Shown here piece after piece: positions 8,770 through 18,523 of a stretch of DNA of 64,000 nucleotides; the stretch's first letter is position 1, and every line of letters starts with the position of its first letter. Position numbers and translations under genes: made by a program. Below the pieces are notes generated by a model. The model saw only the letters and a list, made by a program, of their open reading frames with translations, did no database searches and had not been told where the DNA came from. Source of the stretch: Niveispirillum fermenti (GTDB taxonomy: Bacteria > Pseudomonadota > Alphaproteobacteria > Azospirillales > Azospirillaceae); the NCBI RefSeq assembly GCF_048066175.1, contig NZ_JBLTXA010000018.1, positions 1 through 64,000 of the forward strand. Direction: 5' to 3'.

Positions 8770-10641
8770 TTACGCCGCCCAGTGACGCGGCTTCACCGGA
8801 GCCTTCGGCGCCGGCAGGCCGGTCTCGGCCAGGCTATTGGCGCGCAGCGTCTCGATATCGGGACCGAAGTTGAAGATTTCGGTGATCGGGCCACGTTCGG
8901 TCCGCATCTTCTCCCGCAACGTCTGCGTGGCATCGACATCGACCTTGCCGTCAACCAGCACCACCCCGTAGCGCTTGGCCCCTTCCACGGTTACCAGACC
9001 GCGTTCCAGTTCCAGTTCCAGCAGCTTCGGATCGCGAGCCAGCGGGTCACCCCAGCCGCCACCGCCCCAGGTGATGAAGTGCAACTGGTCGCCGGCTTCA
9101 ACCGTCAGGTTCTCCAGCTTGTTGCCGACGACAGTCCGGGTGCCGTCCGGCTTTTCCAGAATCTTGCGGGCCCGCGCACCGGGTTCGCCGCCATTCACAC
9201 CCCAGGGGGAGGTAAACCAGCGGTCGTCATGGATGGCGATCACGCCCGGCTCCAGGAAGCGGTAGGTCATGATGATGCCATTGCCGCCGCGATGCAGGCC
9301 GGCACCGCCACTGTCGGCCACCGTCTCATACCGCTCGATCACCAGCGGGAAATAGCGCTCCAGGAACTCGTTGGGCACATTGGTGAAGCCGGGGAACAGG
9401 GAGTGCCCGTCCGGCCCATCACCCAGCGGGCGTCCGGGGATGCCGCCGAACCCGATCTGGAACAGTTGGAACCAGCGGCCCTTGGCGTCATAGCCGGAAT
9501 AGAACAAATGCGGGGAGGAGGAGAAGCCGGCGGCATTCAGGAATTCCGGCGTCTTCTGGCCCAGCAGCCCGCCCATGATGTCGAACAGACGGCCCAGCGC
9601 GTGGGTGCGGCCCGAAAGCGCCGACGGGAATTTCGGCTTCAACAGCGAGCCTTCGGGGATCTTCACCCGGATCAGATCGTAATAGCCGTCATTGAACAGG
9701 ATCTGCGGATCGAAGACCATGATCATGTAGATGCCGAAGAACATCTTCAGCATGTTCTCATTCAGGAGAAAATTGATCGAGGCCTGGCTCTGCGGGTCGG
9801 TGCCCTCGAAATCCAGCACCACGATGTCACCCTCACGGTGCATGGTGCAGCGGATCTTGTAGGGGCCGAAGCCCAGGCCGTCATCGCAGAGATAATCCTC
9901 GAAGCTGACCTTTTCCTCGCTGATGGAGGTGGCGATCAGATGCTTCATGGCGCGGTAATTGCGGGCCAGCAACTCGTCCGTGGCGGCAGCAAACACATCG
10001 TCGCCAAACCGTTCGCACATTTCCACCACGCGGCGCGCGGCGACGCGGCAAGACGCGATCAGGGCGTTCAGGTCGGCCGTACACCATTCCGGCATGCGGG
10101 TCTGGGCCATGATCAGCTTGATCACGTCCTCATTATAGAGGCCGTTCTTATAGATCTTCACCGGCGGGATGCGCACGCCTTCCTCGAAGATGGAGGTGGC
10201 GTCGATGGGCATGGAGCCGACGACCTTGCCACCAATATCGGACTGGTGACCGAACATCGAGGTATAGGCGACCAGACGGCCATCCTTGAACACGGGCAGC
10301 AGGACCAGCCAGTCATTCAGATGGCTGATGGCGCCGCCGACGGAGTAAGGGTCGGACAACATGATCATGTCGCCCTCCTCCACCGTGCCCTCATACCCGT
10401 CCAGGAAGGGACCGATATAGGAGCCGAACTGGCCGACGATCATCTGGCCGGTGCGGTCGGCGATTAGCGGGAAGGCGTCACCCTGCTCCCGGATGCCGGG
10501 CGACATGGCGGTGCGCACCAGGGTGGCATCCATCTCGATACGGGCATTGCGCAGGGCGTTCTCGATAACCTCAAGCGTCACCGGGTCGATGGTGACCTTG
10601 TTGAAGGGGGTGGTATTGGTCTGGATGATCTGTGCGGGCAT
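8770..10641 (-). CDS. Hydantoinase B / oxoprolinase family subunit
   Basis: A 623-aa HyuB-type subunit. The N-terminus (DPVTLEVIENALRNARIEMDATLVRTAMSPGIREQGDAF) and GAISHLNDWLVLLPVF are typical, as is YFPLVIERYETVADSGGAGLHRGGNG in the last third. Length is slightly above the usual 520-600 aa. Together with HyuA it would form an ATP-dependent enzyme. Known members are 5-oxoprolinase, N-methylhydantoinase, and acetone or acetophenone carboxylases. The ATG at 10641 has GGGGAG upstream and is 15 bp from the hyuA stop, so this is a two-gene operon. The substrate cannot be told from sequence. Confidence 0.88.
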   Translation of the reverse strand: MPAQIIQTNTTPFNKVTIDPVTLEVIENALRNARIEMDATLVRTAMSPGIREQGDAFPLIADRTGQMIVGQFGSYIGPFLDGYEGTVEEGDMIMLSDPYSVGGAISHLNDWLVLLPVFKDGRLVAYTSMFGHQSDIGGKVVGSMPIDATSIFEEGVRIPPVKIYKNGLYNEDVIKLIMAQTRMPEWCTADLNALIASCRVAARRVVEMCERFGDDVFAAATDELLARNYRAMKHLIATSISEEKVSFEDYLCDDGLGFGPYKIRCTMHREGDIVVLDFEGTDPQSQASINFLLNENMLKMFFGIYMIMVFDPQILFNDGYYDLIRVKIPEGSLLKPKFPSALSGRTHALGRLFDIMGGLLGQKTPEFLNAAGFSSSPHLFYSGYDAKGRWFQLFQIGFGGIPGRPLGDGPDGHSLFPGFTNVPNEFLERYFPLVIERYETVADSGGAGLHRGGNGIIMTYRFLEPGVIAIHDDRWFTSPWGVNGGEPGARARKILEKPDGTRTVVGNKLENLTVEAGDQLHFITWGGGGWGDPLARDPKLLELELERGLVTVEGAKRYGVVLVDGKVDVDATQTLREKMRTERGPITEIFNFGPDIETLRANSLAETGLPAPKAPVKPRHWAA

Positions 10642-10656
10642 GGATCACACTCCCCT

Positions 10657-12705
10657 TCAGCGCGGGTTGATCAGGATATTGCCAACGCGGTCGACCAGGC
10701 CGTCGCAGCCGGCTTCGATCAGCGTCGTGCTGTCCATTTCGATGACGATGGCGGGGCCCTGGATCAGATCGCCGGCCTTCAGCTTGGACCGGTCATAGAT
10801 CACGGCCGGCACCATCTTGCCGTCCATCCACAATTCATGATCGCGGATCTTGGCCGCTGACGGATCGCCATTGCCCTCGGGCAGTTCGGCCGCCGGCAGG
10901 TCAAGCACGGGGCCCAGGGCCACGGCGCGCAGGTTCACCAACTCATGCGCGGACTTCATGTTGAAGGTGAACAGGCGGTGATGCTCATCGTCAAAGCGCT
11001 TGGTGACGCCGGCCAGCCCGTCGCGATGCAGCGTTTCCGGGTCGATGGATAGCGGCACCTCGAAGGCCTGGCCTTCATAGCGCACATCAATCTCGAACAG
11101 GCTGGTGATATCCTCGTCCTTGATGCCCTCGGCCCGCAACTCATCGCGGGTCTGCCTGGCCATGGCATCCAGCACGGCCAGCACTTCCGCCTCATCCGTC
11201 TCATCAAACCGGCGGGAGAAGGAGCGGGCGGTCTCGGTACGCATGCGGGTCGTGGCATCACCCAGGGCGCACAGCACGCCGGGGGAGACGGGCGACACGG
11301 CCGGCCAGGAACCCATCAGACGCGCCACGGCATTGACATGCAAGGGGCCGGCGCCACCAAAGCCCATCAGGGCAAAGTCACGCGGGTCATAACCCTGCTG
11401 AACGGAGATCATGCGCAGCGCGCCGAACATGTTCTCGTTCACGATATCAATGATGCCGCGGGCGGCGGCATAGAGATCAATGCCCAGCGTGTCGGCGATG
11501 GTCTGCACCGCCTTCTTGGCACCCTCGCGGTCCAGCTTGAAGGTGCCACCCAGCAGCGCTTCGGGCAGGTAGCCCAGCACGACATTGGCGTCGGTCACGG
11601 TCGGCAAGGTGCCGCCCTTGCCATAGGCCACCGGGCCCGGCACGGCACCGGCCGATTGCGGGCCGACGCGCAGCGCCTTGGTCAGTTCCGGCACATAGGC
11701 GATGGAGCCGCCACCGGCACCCACCGTCTTCACATCCAGGGACGACGCGCGGACGGCCAGATGGCCAACCTCCGTCGTGCGCACCCGGCGCGGGTCCAGG
11801 TTTTCGATCAGCGCCACGTCGGTGGAGGTGCCGCCCACATCCAGGGTCAGGATGTTACGGATGCCGCTATTGGCACCGACCCACAGGGCACCCGTCACGC
11901 CGCCGGCCGGGCCGGACATCAGCAGGGAGACGGGATGTTCTTCCGACTTTTCCGACGACATCAACCCGCCATCGGAACGCAGCAGCGACAGGCTGCCGGT
12001 AAAACCGCCGCCGCGCAGCTTTTCCCGCAGGTTGCGGACATAACGGCCCACAATGGGGCGGACCGAGGCATTGGCAACCGTGGTCAGCGTGCGCTCATAT
12101 TCCTGCATCTCGGGCAGGACTTCATGGGAAAGCGACACCGGCACGCCGGGCAGGATTTCTGCCGCCAGTTCACCCACGCGCTTCTCATGCGCACCATTCA
12201 GATAGGCGTTCATCAGGGATACGGTGACGGCCTCAACACCGCGCGCCTTCAGCTTTTCCAGGGCGGCACGGATATCGGCATCGTCGATCGGGCGCAGTTC
12301 CTCACCATGGGCGGTCATGCGGCCCTTGATCTCGAACGTGTCTTCCAGCTTCGCCAGCGGTTCCGGCTTCGGCCAGACGATCCAGCCCGCCAGACCACCC
12401 GGCACGAAGGAGCGCGCGATCTGCATGATCTGGCGATAGCCTTCGGTGACGATCAGGCCGACCTTGGCGCCCTTGCCTTCCAGCACGGCATTGGTGGCAA
12501 CCGTGGTGCCGTGCAGGAAGAATTCCACGTCCGCCGGGGTGATGCCGGCCTTCTCGCAGATGGCCGTGACGCCGTTCAGGATGCCAACGGAACTGTCGGC
12601 CGGCGTGGACGGGGTCTTGTGCCGCCAGAAGGCCCCCGTCTTGTCATTGAACAGCAGCAGGTCGGTGAAGGTGCCCCCCACATCGACGCCCAAGCGGTAA
12701 CCCAT
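10657..12705 (-). CDS. Hydantoinase A / oxoprolinase family subunit
   Basis: A 682-aa HyuA-type subunit with an actin-like ATPase fold. It begins YRLGVDVGGTFTDLLLF (phosphate-binding loop), then HGTTVATNAVLEGKGAKVGLI, RSDGGLMSS, SGPAGGVTGA, TLDVGGTSTDVALI and FGGAGPLH. These are the standard landmarks of the family. The ATG at 12705 has GGGAG 8 bp upstream, better than the in-frame ATG at 12729. It is the first gene of the hyuA-hyuB operon and is preceded by a 25-bp dyad at 12745-12769. Its role in module A is ATP-dependent amide-ring opening or ketone carboxylation. Confidence 0.88.
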   Translation of the reverse strand: MGYRLGVDVGGTFTDLLLFNDKTGAFWRHKTPSTPADSSVGILNGVTAICEKAGITPADVEFFLHGTTVATNAVLEGKGAKVGLIVTEGYRQIMQIARSFVPGGLAGWIVWPKPEPLAKLEDTFEIKGRMTAHGEELRPIDDADIRAALEKLKARGVEAVTVSLMNAYLNGAHEKRVGELAAEILPGVPVSLSHEVLPEMQEYERTLTTVANASVRPIVGRYVRNLREKLRGGGFTGSLSLLRSDGGLMSSEKSEEHPVSLLMSGPAGGVTGALWVGANSGIRNILTLDVGGTSTDVALIENLDPRRVRTTEVGHLAVRASSLDVKTVGAGGGSIAYVPELTKALRVGPQSAGAVPGPVAYGKGGTLPTVTDANVVLGYLPEALLGGTFKLDREGAKKAVQTIADTLGIDLYAAARGIIDIVNENMFGALRMISVQQGYDPRDFALMGFGGAGPLHVNAVARLMGSWPAVSPVSPGVLCALGDATTRMRTETARSFSRRFDETDEAEVLAVLDAMARQTRDELRAEGIKDEDITSLFEIDVRYEGQAFEVPLSIDPETLHRDGLAGVTKRFDDEHHRLFTFNMKSAHELVNLRAVALGPVLDLPAAELPEGNGDPSAAKIRDHELWMDGKMVPAVIYDRSKLKAGDLIQGPAIVIEMDSTTLIEAGCDGLVDRVGNILINPR

Positions 12706-12744
12706 GGTAAACTCCCGTCCTTGGCCCATTTCTGGAAGCGGTCA

Positions 12745-12769
12745 ATTCGCTATCCTGCTGATAGCGGAT
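12745..12769. promoter_or_regulatory. 10-5-10 dyad upstream of the hyuAB operon
   Basis: ATTCGCTATC, spacer CTGCT, GATAGCGGAT: nine of ten positions pair, and the inner 7 bp (12748-12754 with 12760-12766) are perfect. It lies 40-64 bp upstream of the hyuA start, a typical repressor operator position. I see no second copy in the window. Confidence 0.5.
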
Positions 12770-12944
12770 AAAGGCCGCGTGACCACTTGGCCGGCAGGTG
12801 GCTGACCGCTGTGCGGATGGGGCCGGAGACCCAGTCACGGGTTGCCAAAGGCCGGAACGACCAGGCGCGGCACCGCATCGCTACGGGCCGCGCCACAAGT
12901 CACTCTCCAATCCCGGCTTTTGCCTTGTCGCAGCCGGTAAAGGC

Positions 12945-14243
12945 TTACTCTTCAGGTTGCGGCGCCGGCTCCGACCCGGCGGCCGGCTCGTCCTCTGCCG
13001 GTGCGGCCTCGGGCGCCGGTGCAGGTGCGGCGGAACCGGTTTCCCGCTTCAGGATGGTGATCAGCGCCTGGCGGGTCGCCGGGTCGGTAATGTTGCCGGA
13101 GGAGATGATCATCGAGGTGCCGGGCGCAAAAGCATCCGGATTGGCAAGGAAGCTGCTCATCGCCTCGTCGGTCCAGATTTCCCCGGCCTGGCCGCGTTCC
13201 GCCAGCGCCTTGTTGTAGGGGAAATTGGGCACGGCCGCGATGCGCTGGCCCATGATGCCATACAGGTTCGGGCCGACCAGATGCGCGCCATCCTTCTTCA
13301 TCGTATGGCAGAACACGCACCATTTGAACGTCTCAGCCCGCACCTTGCGCTCGAAATCCGTTTCGGGGGGCAGTTGCTCGATGACCACCGGCGCCTCGTG
13401 TGAGGTGATATGCGCCTCCGCTTCCACGACATGGCCCTTGGACAGGGGCGACACGCGGAACAGCATGTGGGGACCGTAAAGACCCAGGGTGACGATGGCC
13501 AGGACGCCGATGACGGCCGGGACAAGGCCCCGCTTGGGCTCGCTGCCCGTGGCATGCGTGGTCCGGCCGCGCCGGATCAGCCAGGCCAGTCCCCAGACGG
13601 CCCCACAGATGGCCAGGAAGATCAGGACAGCCGCCGGCCCGCGGTCATAGGATTTGAAGGTCGACAGCGCAAAGACCGAACTGGCGAAGCTCAACAGCGC
13701 GTAAAGCCCGTAACCCCGTGGAAAGGCGGAGAACAGCCCGCGCCCATGCCGGAACAGCATCCACACGGCCGTCAGCAGGGCCGTCAGCTTGATCAGCAGC
13801 AGGCTGGTGGAGGAACCGGAGTGGAAATAGCCCGTGAACAGCCAGACGTCCCTATTCTCCCCCATCAGGGCCGGAACCGGGATCGGGCCGAAATGCAGGG
13901 ACATGCCATGGCTCCACACCACCAGCACGCCCAGCAGCGGCGCGATGAAGAACAGGATGTAGGTGGTGTTCACCACCGCCATCACCCAGCTTCGCGCACG
14001 CGGTGGCAGCGGGGCCTGGGGGCCGGGCGCGCAGCCCTTGAACCATTGCCACAGCCGGATCGACACGATGATGAACAGGGCCGTGCCCAGCAGATAATGC
14101 CAGCCGCGCAACTGTTCGCGGATGGGCGCCAGCTTGTCGGCGCGCAACAGGAACGTGGTCAGCAGGTCATGCGCCAGGACCAGCACGGGAAATGCATAAG
14201 CAAGGATGATATCACTGGGCTTGTTGCCTTCTTGCCGGTCCAT
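12945..14243 (-). CDS. Membrane-anchored cytochrome c (b561-like membrane domain plus cytochrome c domain)
   Basis: A 432-aa protein. The first about 265 residues hold several membrane helices with histidines (VLVLAHDLL, RGWHYLLGTALFIIV, VVWSHGMSLHFG), similar to cytochrome b561-type proteins. A class I cytochrome c domain follows: haem motif CVFCH at 309-313 and probable axial Met378 in PGTSMII. The tail is low-complexity Pro/Ala/Glu. The ATG at 14243 has AGGGAGCAGG upstream. It follows the amine oxidase by 49 bp, after the TonB receptor. It probably carries electrons from a periplasmic dehydrogenase (amine oxidase or VAO-type enzyme) to the respiratory chain. Confidence 0.8.
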   Translation of the reverse strand: MDRQEGNKPSDIILAYAFPVLVLAHDLLTTFLLRADKLAPIREQLRGWHYLLGTALFIIVSIRLWQWFKGCAPGPQAPLPPRARSWVMAVVNTTYILFFIAPLLGVLVVWSHGMSLHFGPIPVPALMGENRDVWLFTGYFHSGSSTSLLLIKLTALLTAVWMLFRHGRGLFSAFPRGYGLYALLSFASSVFALSTFKSYDRGPAAVLIFLAICGAVWGLAWLIRRGRTTHATGSEPKRGLVPAVIGVLAIVTLGLYGPHMLFRVSPLSKGHVVEAEAHITSHEAPVVIEQLPPETDFERKVRAETFKWCVFCHTMKKDGAHLVGPNLYGIMGQRIAAVPNFPYNKALAERGQAGEIWTDEAMSSFLANPDAFAPGTSMIISSGNITDPATRQALITILKRETGSAAPAPAPEAAPAEDEPAAGSEPAPQPEE

Positions 14244-14292
14244 GACCTGCTCCCTGTTGGATATCGTTGTTGAGGCGGGCGGAAGCGGCCGG

Positions 14293-15762
14293 TCAGATCC
14301 TTTCCAGGATCTCCATGGCGGCCGCCTCGCCCGTTTCCATGGCGCTTTCCATGCCATGTTCCAGGCGGCGCAGATGCTCGCCCGCGAAATGGATACGGCC
14401 GGCGGGCTTACCCATGTCGGCGGCGAAGCGCTTCACCTGGCCCGGTGCATAGAAATGCTTGTTGCCGCCCACGAACGGGTTGCGGCCCCAGCTATAGCCG
14501 ACCTTGTATTCCAGGGCACCGGCCATGGATGGCCGGATGCGCGCCAGTTCGGCCAGCACCAGTTCCACCTGCCGGTTGGTGTCGCGATCGTCCCAGCGGG
14601 TGGCGCCGTCGCCATTGACCCAGACGATCATCGTGTCGATGGCGCCGGTCGTCGGGCTTTTCAGTGCGAAGGCGCGTTCAAAGGCATAGTTGCTCCAGAT
14701 CGACGGCGGCAGGCCATCCTGCTCCCAATAGGGCCGGGTGATCTTGAAATGGAATTGTGTCGTCGCCGAATAGCGCGCGCCGACCACGGCATCGGCCTGT
14801 ACATCCGGCAGGCCGGGTGTGAAACGGATGCGGCGGACGGCGCTGAACGGGGCCGCCATCACCACGAAACGGGCCGTCAGCACATCACCTGTGGCCAGGA
14901 AGACCTTGGCCTGGTCGGCCGTCTGGTCGATGGCGATGACAGGGCTGTTCAGGCGGACCGGGTTCTTCAGCGCCGCGGCCATGGCGGTGGGCAGCACGTC
15001 CGACCCACCGACGATATAGGAGCGTTCCGCCGCCATGGCGGCCCCGCCATATTGCGGCTTGTTGGGGTCGTTGAACCCTTCCACCCGGGCACGGGCCATG
15101 TCGCGGAAGATCGACAGGGCGGAAACACCCTCCAGGCTGGCGCCGTTCAGGTCGATATCGGCCAGACGGATCGCCGCTTCCGACACGCCCTTGGAGCGCA
15201 TCAGCTCGGCCGCCGACACGTCATAGGCCAGGTTGGCCGGGTCGAGCCAGGCATTGGTCTGCTTGAAGGGCAGCCAGTCGAACATCAGTCGGTTTTGCAG
15301 GATGTAGGGCAGGAATTCCCGCTCGCGGCCGCGGGTCTGGTTGACGGACGAGCCGGCCCAATCGGCCGGCAGGACGGCGGTGCCGTCGACATGCAGCAGG
15401 AAATCGGTGCCCTTCGCGCCATCGGTGGTCAGGCCGATATTGTGGCGGGCACAGGCATCCCGCACCCGGCCGTAAAGGGCACCCACCTCGCTGCCGCCCA
15501 GTTCGGACTGATAACCATCGACACGGGCCGTCCGCAGGCGGCCGCCCACACGGTCCGATGCCTCCACGACCTGCACGGTCAGGCCCTGTTCCTCCAGCAT
15601 CGATGCCGCGTTCAGGCCGGCAAGGCCGGCGCCGACAATGACGACATCGACATTCTTCGGCCCTGCGGCCCAGCCGCGCGACGAGATGACAAGCGGTGCC
15701 GCCAGCATCGAGCCGACCAGGGCGCGACGGGACAGGGAGGGGAAAAGGTGGGTAACTGTCAT
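14293..15762 (-). CDS. Exported flavin monoamine oxidase-family protein
   Basis: A 489-aa FAD protein. A twin-arginine-like signal (SLSRRALVGSMLAAPLVISSRGWA) precedes the Rossmann motif VDVVIVGAGLAGLNAASMLEEQGLTVQVVEASDRVGGRLRT. The C-terminus has the second FAD motif GRIHFAGEHLRRLEHGMESAMETGEAAA. This is the amine oxidase / phytoene-desaturase-like fold. Substrates in the family range from amines to cyclic hydrocarbons. It lies between the TonB receptor and the cytochrome gene in one direction, which suggests periplasmic oxidation of an imported compound with electrons passed to the cytochrome. Confidence 0.82.
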   Translation of the reverse strand: MTVTHLFPSLSRRALVGSMLAAPLVISSRGWAAGPKNVDVVIVGAGLAGLNAASMLEEQGLTVQVVEASDRVGGRLRTARVDGYQSELGGSEVGALYGRVRDACARHNIGLTTDGAKGTDFLLHVDGTAVLPADWAGSSVNQTRGREREFLPYILQNRLMFDWLPFKQTNAWLDPANLAYDVSAAELMRSKGVSEAAIRLADIDLNGASLEGVSALSIFRDMARARVEGFNDPNKPQYGGAAMAAERSYIVGGSDVLPTAMAAALKNPVRLNSPVIAIDQTADQAKVFLATGDVLTARFVVMAAPFSAVRRIRFTPGLPDVQADAVVGARYSATTQFHFKITRPYWEQDGLPPSIWSNYAFERAFALKSPTTGAIDTMIVWVNGDGATRWDDRDTNRQVELVLAELARIRPSMAGALEYKVGYSWGRNPFVGGNKHFYAPGQVKRFAADMGKPAGRIHFAGEHLRRLEHGMESAMETGEAAAMEILERI

Positions 15763-15803
15763 GGATCAGGGTTCTTCCAGCCAGATCAAACCAGATGAAG
15801 CGG

Positions 15804-15835
15804 GTTCCCCCCGACCCTTGCGGGCCGGGGGGAAC
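15804..15835. other. GC-rich hairpin between the TonB receptor and amine oxidase genes
   Basis: Arms GTTCCCCCCG (15804-15813) and CGGGGGGAAC (15826-15835) pair perfectly over 10 bp. No T-run follows on the minus strand. It may be an mRNA-stability or partial-termination structure that sets the receptor level above that of the downstream genes, rather than a full terminator. Confidence 0.5.
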
Positions 15836-15854
15836 GGGCAAGCCTTCCGATGCG

Positions 15855-18299
15855 TCAGAACTTCGCCGTGGCGGTCAGACCAAGGCGACGGCCTTCGCCA
15901 TGATAGACTTCCATGACGCGCTGCGTACCGACAGAGTACAGGCGCGGCTGCTGGATGACGTTGGCGTTGTACTTTTCGTCCGTCAGGTTGGTCACCCAGG
16001 CAGCGATGCTGTACTGGTCGCTTTCCAGGGCCAGCCGCAGGTTAGCCAGGGTCCGCTCGCCAAAGCTGGTGACGTTCAGGCTGTTGGTGTAGGACTTGCC
16101 CATGTAATTCAGATCCACACGGCCGCTCAGATCCCAATCCGCCGAAACCGGGACGTCCACGGTGGCATTCAGGTTGTACTGAAGCTTGACCGAGCGTGCC
16201 GGGCGGTGCCCCTCGATTGATGCCTGGATGCCGCGGCCGGGGATAGTGACCATCTCGCATGCCGTGGACGGGTTGCCGCACTGCGCCGAATAGGCCGGAT
16301 CATAGGCACCCTTGCCGAACTTGGGGTCCGAATAGGTGACGCCGCCGCCCAGCGTCAGGATATCGGTGGCCCGGAACTGGGTCTGCGCCTCGAAACCGTT
16401 GGTCTTCATCTCACCGACATTGGTGATGATGGCCTGCACGACCGCCGGGTTGCTGGAGAAGGTGCTGATCTGCAAATTCGTCCAGTCCACGCGGAACACC
16501 GAGGCGTTCAGCATGAGGCGGCGATCGAACAGCCAGGACTTGACGCCCGCTTCGTAGGTCCAGTTCTCCTCCTCGTCGAAGGTCAGCTCAGCCGCGCTGA
16601 GGCCGCCCACGGCGTTGAAGCCACCCGACCGCACGCCCTTGGCGGCCGACGCGAACAGGAAGATATCCTCCGTCGCCTTGTAATCCACCGTAAAGCGCGG
16701 GGTGAAGCTCTTGAACTCTGCCGTCAGCGGCTGCGCACCCGGACAGGGGCCGTAGGCGCCGAAGAAGGTGATGAGGCAATGGTCGCTCTTGCGATCGATA
16801 TTGTAACGGCCTTCCGCGGACACGCGCAGCCCGTCAACAACCTCGTAGCCGAGCGAACCGAACAGCGACTTCGTGACATTCTGGCGATAGTTCAGGCTGG
16901 ACAGGAGCTGTGTGGCGTTGCTATCGGGAACGAGTTGCAGGTTTGCCAAACCTGCCATGGCACCCGTTCCGGCCGGCATACCCGGCAGCATCTGCACAAG
17001 CCGCTCGTTGCTGTTCAGACCCGCGGCACTGGTGCCGGCACGTGATTGCGACTCCACGTTGGACTGGAAGAAGAAGGCACCCGCCAGCCACTGGAACCGG
17101 TCGCCGTCGGGCGACTGGATGCGCAGTTCCTGGCTCTTCGTCACCACCTGCTCGTTGTTCAGAAGGGTGGAATTGGCGCGCACGGTGCGCGTGTAGGTGC
17201 CCGTCGTCGCCCCGCAGGTGGAACCCACGGTGCAGACCCCGAACAGGCTGCCATTGCCGGTCACGTCATAATCGTTGGTGGCGGTCACGGCAGAGCTGGT
17301 AATGCCGCTGACGCTGACGATGGAGAAACTATCGAACTCGTACTCCAGTTCCAGGGCCGCCTGACGGGAACGGGAGGTGGCCTCCGGGATACCCTTCGTC
17401 AGGTCAATGGGCATGCCTTCCGGCACAGACCCGCAATAGAGCATGTAGGCTTGGCTCTGGGCGTTGAAGGCACCGCAATTATGGCTTTCGATCGGGTTCA
17501 GCGACATGCCTGTATTTTCGATCGTCGACTTGGTCGCAAAGCCGGTCAGCGTGGCCGTCAGCCGGTCGGTCGGCAGGAATTCCAACGCGATGGACGCGCC
17601 GCGCTTCTCATAACCACCCAGATTGTCCGACGGATCGTTCTGGTTCTTGAACGTGCCGTCGAAGGTGGAATAGGCCGCCGCGATGCTGGCGTAGAGCTTA
17701 TCCTCGATGATCGGCTTGGAGAGCGACACGCGGCCCCGGTAATCCTTATCCGTGCCCATCGTGACGGAGGCCGTGCCTTCCGCCTGGCGGGCCGGGCGGG
17801 CCGTGGTGATGCCGACGGCACCCGCGAAGGTGGAACGGCCGTAAAGCGCGCTCTGCGGCCCCTTCACGACGTCGAGCTGGCCGATCTCGACCACCTGGAG
17901 GATGTCGGCCGTGTTACGGCTGGTCTGATAGATGCCATCAATGAACAGGCCGACATTGGCTTCGACGTTCAGATCGTTGGACGAGTTCGCCGGCGCCAGG
18001 CCACGCACATAGATGTTGGTGAAGGTGCCGCCCGTGATCGTGCTGACCGTGATGCCCGGCGTGGAATTGCCGAGATCGGTCAGACTGGTGATATTGCGTT
18101 CGGCCAGATCCTCGGAGGAATAGGCCTGGATGGCAATGGGAACGGTCTGCACATCCTCGCGGCGCTTACGGGCGGTGACGATGATCTCTTCGAGCACCAG
18201 ATTGCCATCAGCAGCCAGTGCAGCCGGAACCACAGCCGAAGCGGCGAACGCACCGACCATCGCGGACGTGGTCAAGGCGATAAACTTGGAACGATACAT
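15855..18299 (-). CDS. TonB-dependent receptor (module A)
   Basis: An 814-aa outer-membrane receptor. It has a signal peptide ending in AALAAD, a TonB-box-like segment LEEIIVTARKRREDVQTVPIAI, a plug with VKGPQSALYGRSTFAGAVGITTARPA, and a beta-barrel ending in aromatic-type sequence GRRLGLTATAKF. It belongs to the FecA/CirA-like group that is greatly expanded in catabolic alphaproteobacteria. It heads a unit with the amine oxidase and cytochrome genes. Two TGTCC-N7-GGACA dyads and a hairpin lie in its 427-bp upstream region. No cobalamin-box sequence was seen, so its ligand is more likely the catabolic substrate than vitamin B12. Confidence 0.93.
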   Translation of the reverse strand: MYRSKFIALTTSAMVGAFAASAVVPAALAADGNLVLEEIIVTARKRREDVQTVPIAIQAYSSEDLAERNITSLTDLGNSTPGITVSTITGGTFTNIYVRGLAPANSSNDLNVEANVGLFIDGIYQTSRNTADILQVVEIGQLDVVKGPQSALYGRSTFAGAVGITTARPARQAEGTASVTMGTDKDYRGRVSLSKPIIEDKLYASIAAAYSTFDGTFKNQNDPSDNLGGYEKRGASIALEFLPTDRLTATLTGFATKSTIENTGMSLNPIESHNCGAFNAQSQAYMLYCGSVPEGMPIDLTKGIPEATSRSRQAALELEYEFDSFSIVSVSGITSSAVTATNDYDVTGNGSLFGVCTVGSTCGATTGTYTRTVRANSTLLNNEQVVTKSQELRIQSPDGDRFQWLAGAFFFQSNVESQSRAGTSAAGLNSNERLVQMLPGMPAGTGAMAGLANLQLVPDSNATQLLSSLNYRQNVTKSLFGSLGYEVVDGLRVSAEGRYNIDRKSDHCLITFFGAYGPCPGAQPLTAEFKSFTPRFTVDYKATEDIFLFASAAKGVRSGGFNAVGGLSAAELTFDEEENWTYEAGVKSWLFDRRLMLNASVFRVDWTNLQISTFSSNPAVVQAIITNVGEMKTNGFEAQTQFRATDILTLGGGVTYSDPKFGKGAYDPAYSAQCGNPSTACEMVTIPGRGIQASIEGHRPARSVKLQYNLNATVDVPVSADWDLSGRVDLNYMGKSYTNSLNVTSFGERTLANLRLALESDQYSIAAWVTNLTDEKYNANVIQQPRLYSVGTQRVMEVYHGEGRRLGLTATAKF

Positions 18300-18504
18300 G
18301 AAGCCCCCTTACATTCTTCGATCATTCGATAGGCTTACTGTCCGGCGCCAAGTTCCCGTTTTTGGCGGCTGCGCATTATTTCGGTGACATGTCGGGTTAC
18401 TTGGACGCAACCCATGGTTCGACGCGCTCAGCCTGCTAGCCGGAATGTTGCCAGCACGGTCAGCTAATTCCTTTGACGAACTTTCCTCAACCTCCCCGCC
18501 TGCG

Positions 18505-18523
18505 CTGTCCACCAGACGGATAA
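18505..18523. promoter_or_regulatory. Dyad CTGTCC-N7-GGATAA, candidate operator
   Basis: An imperfect form of the TGTCC-N7-GGACA dyad. The spacer ACCAGAC resembles that of the neighbouring copy (ATCAAGC). It is closer to the receptor gene than the second copy. Confidence 0.4.
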
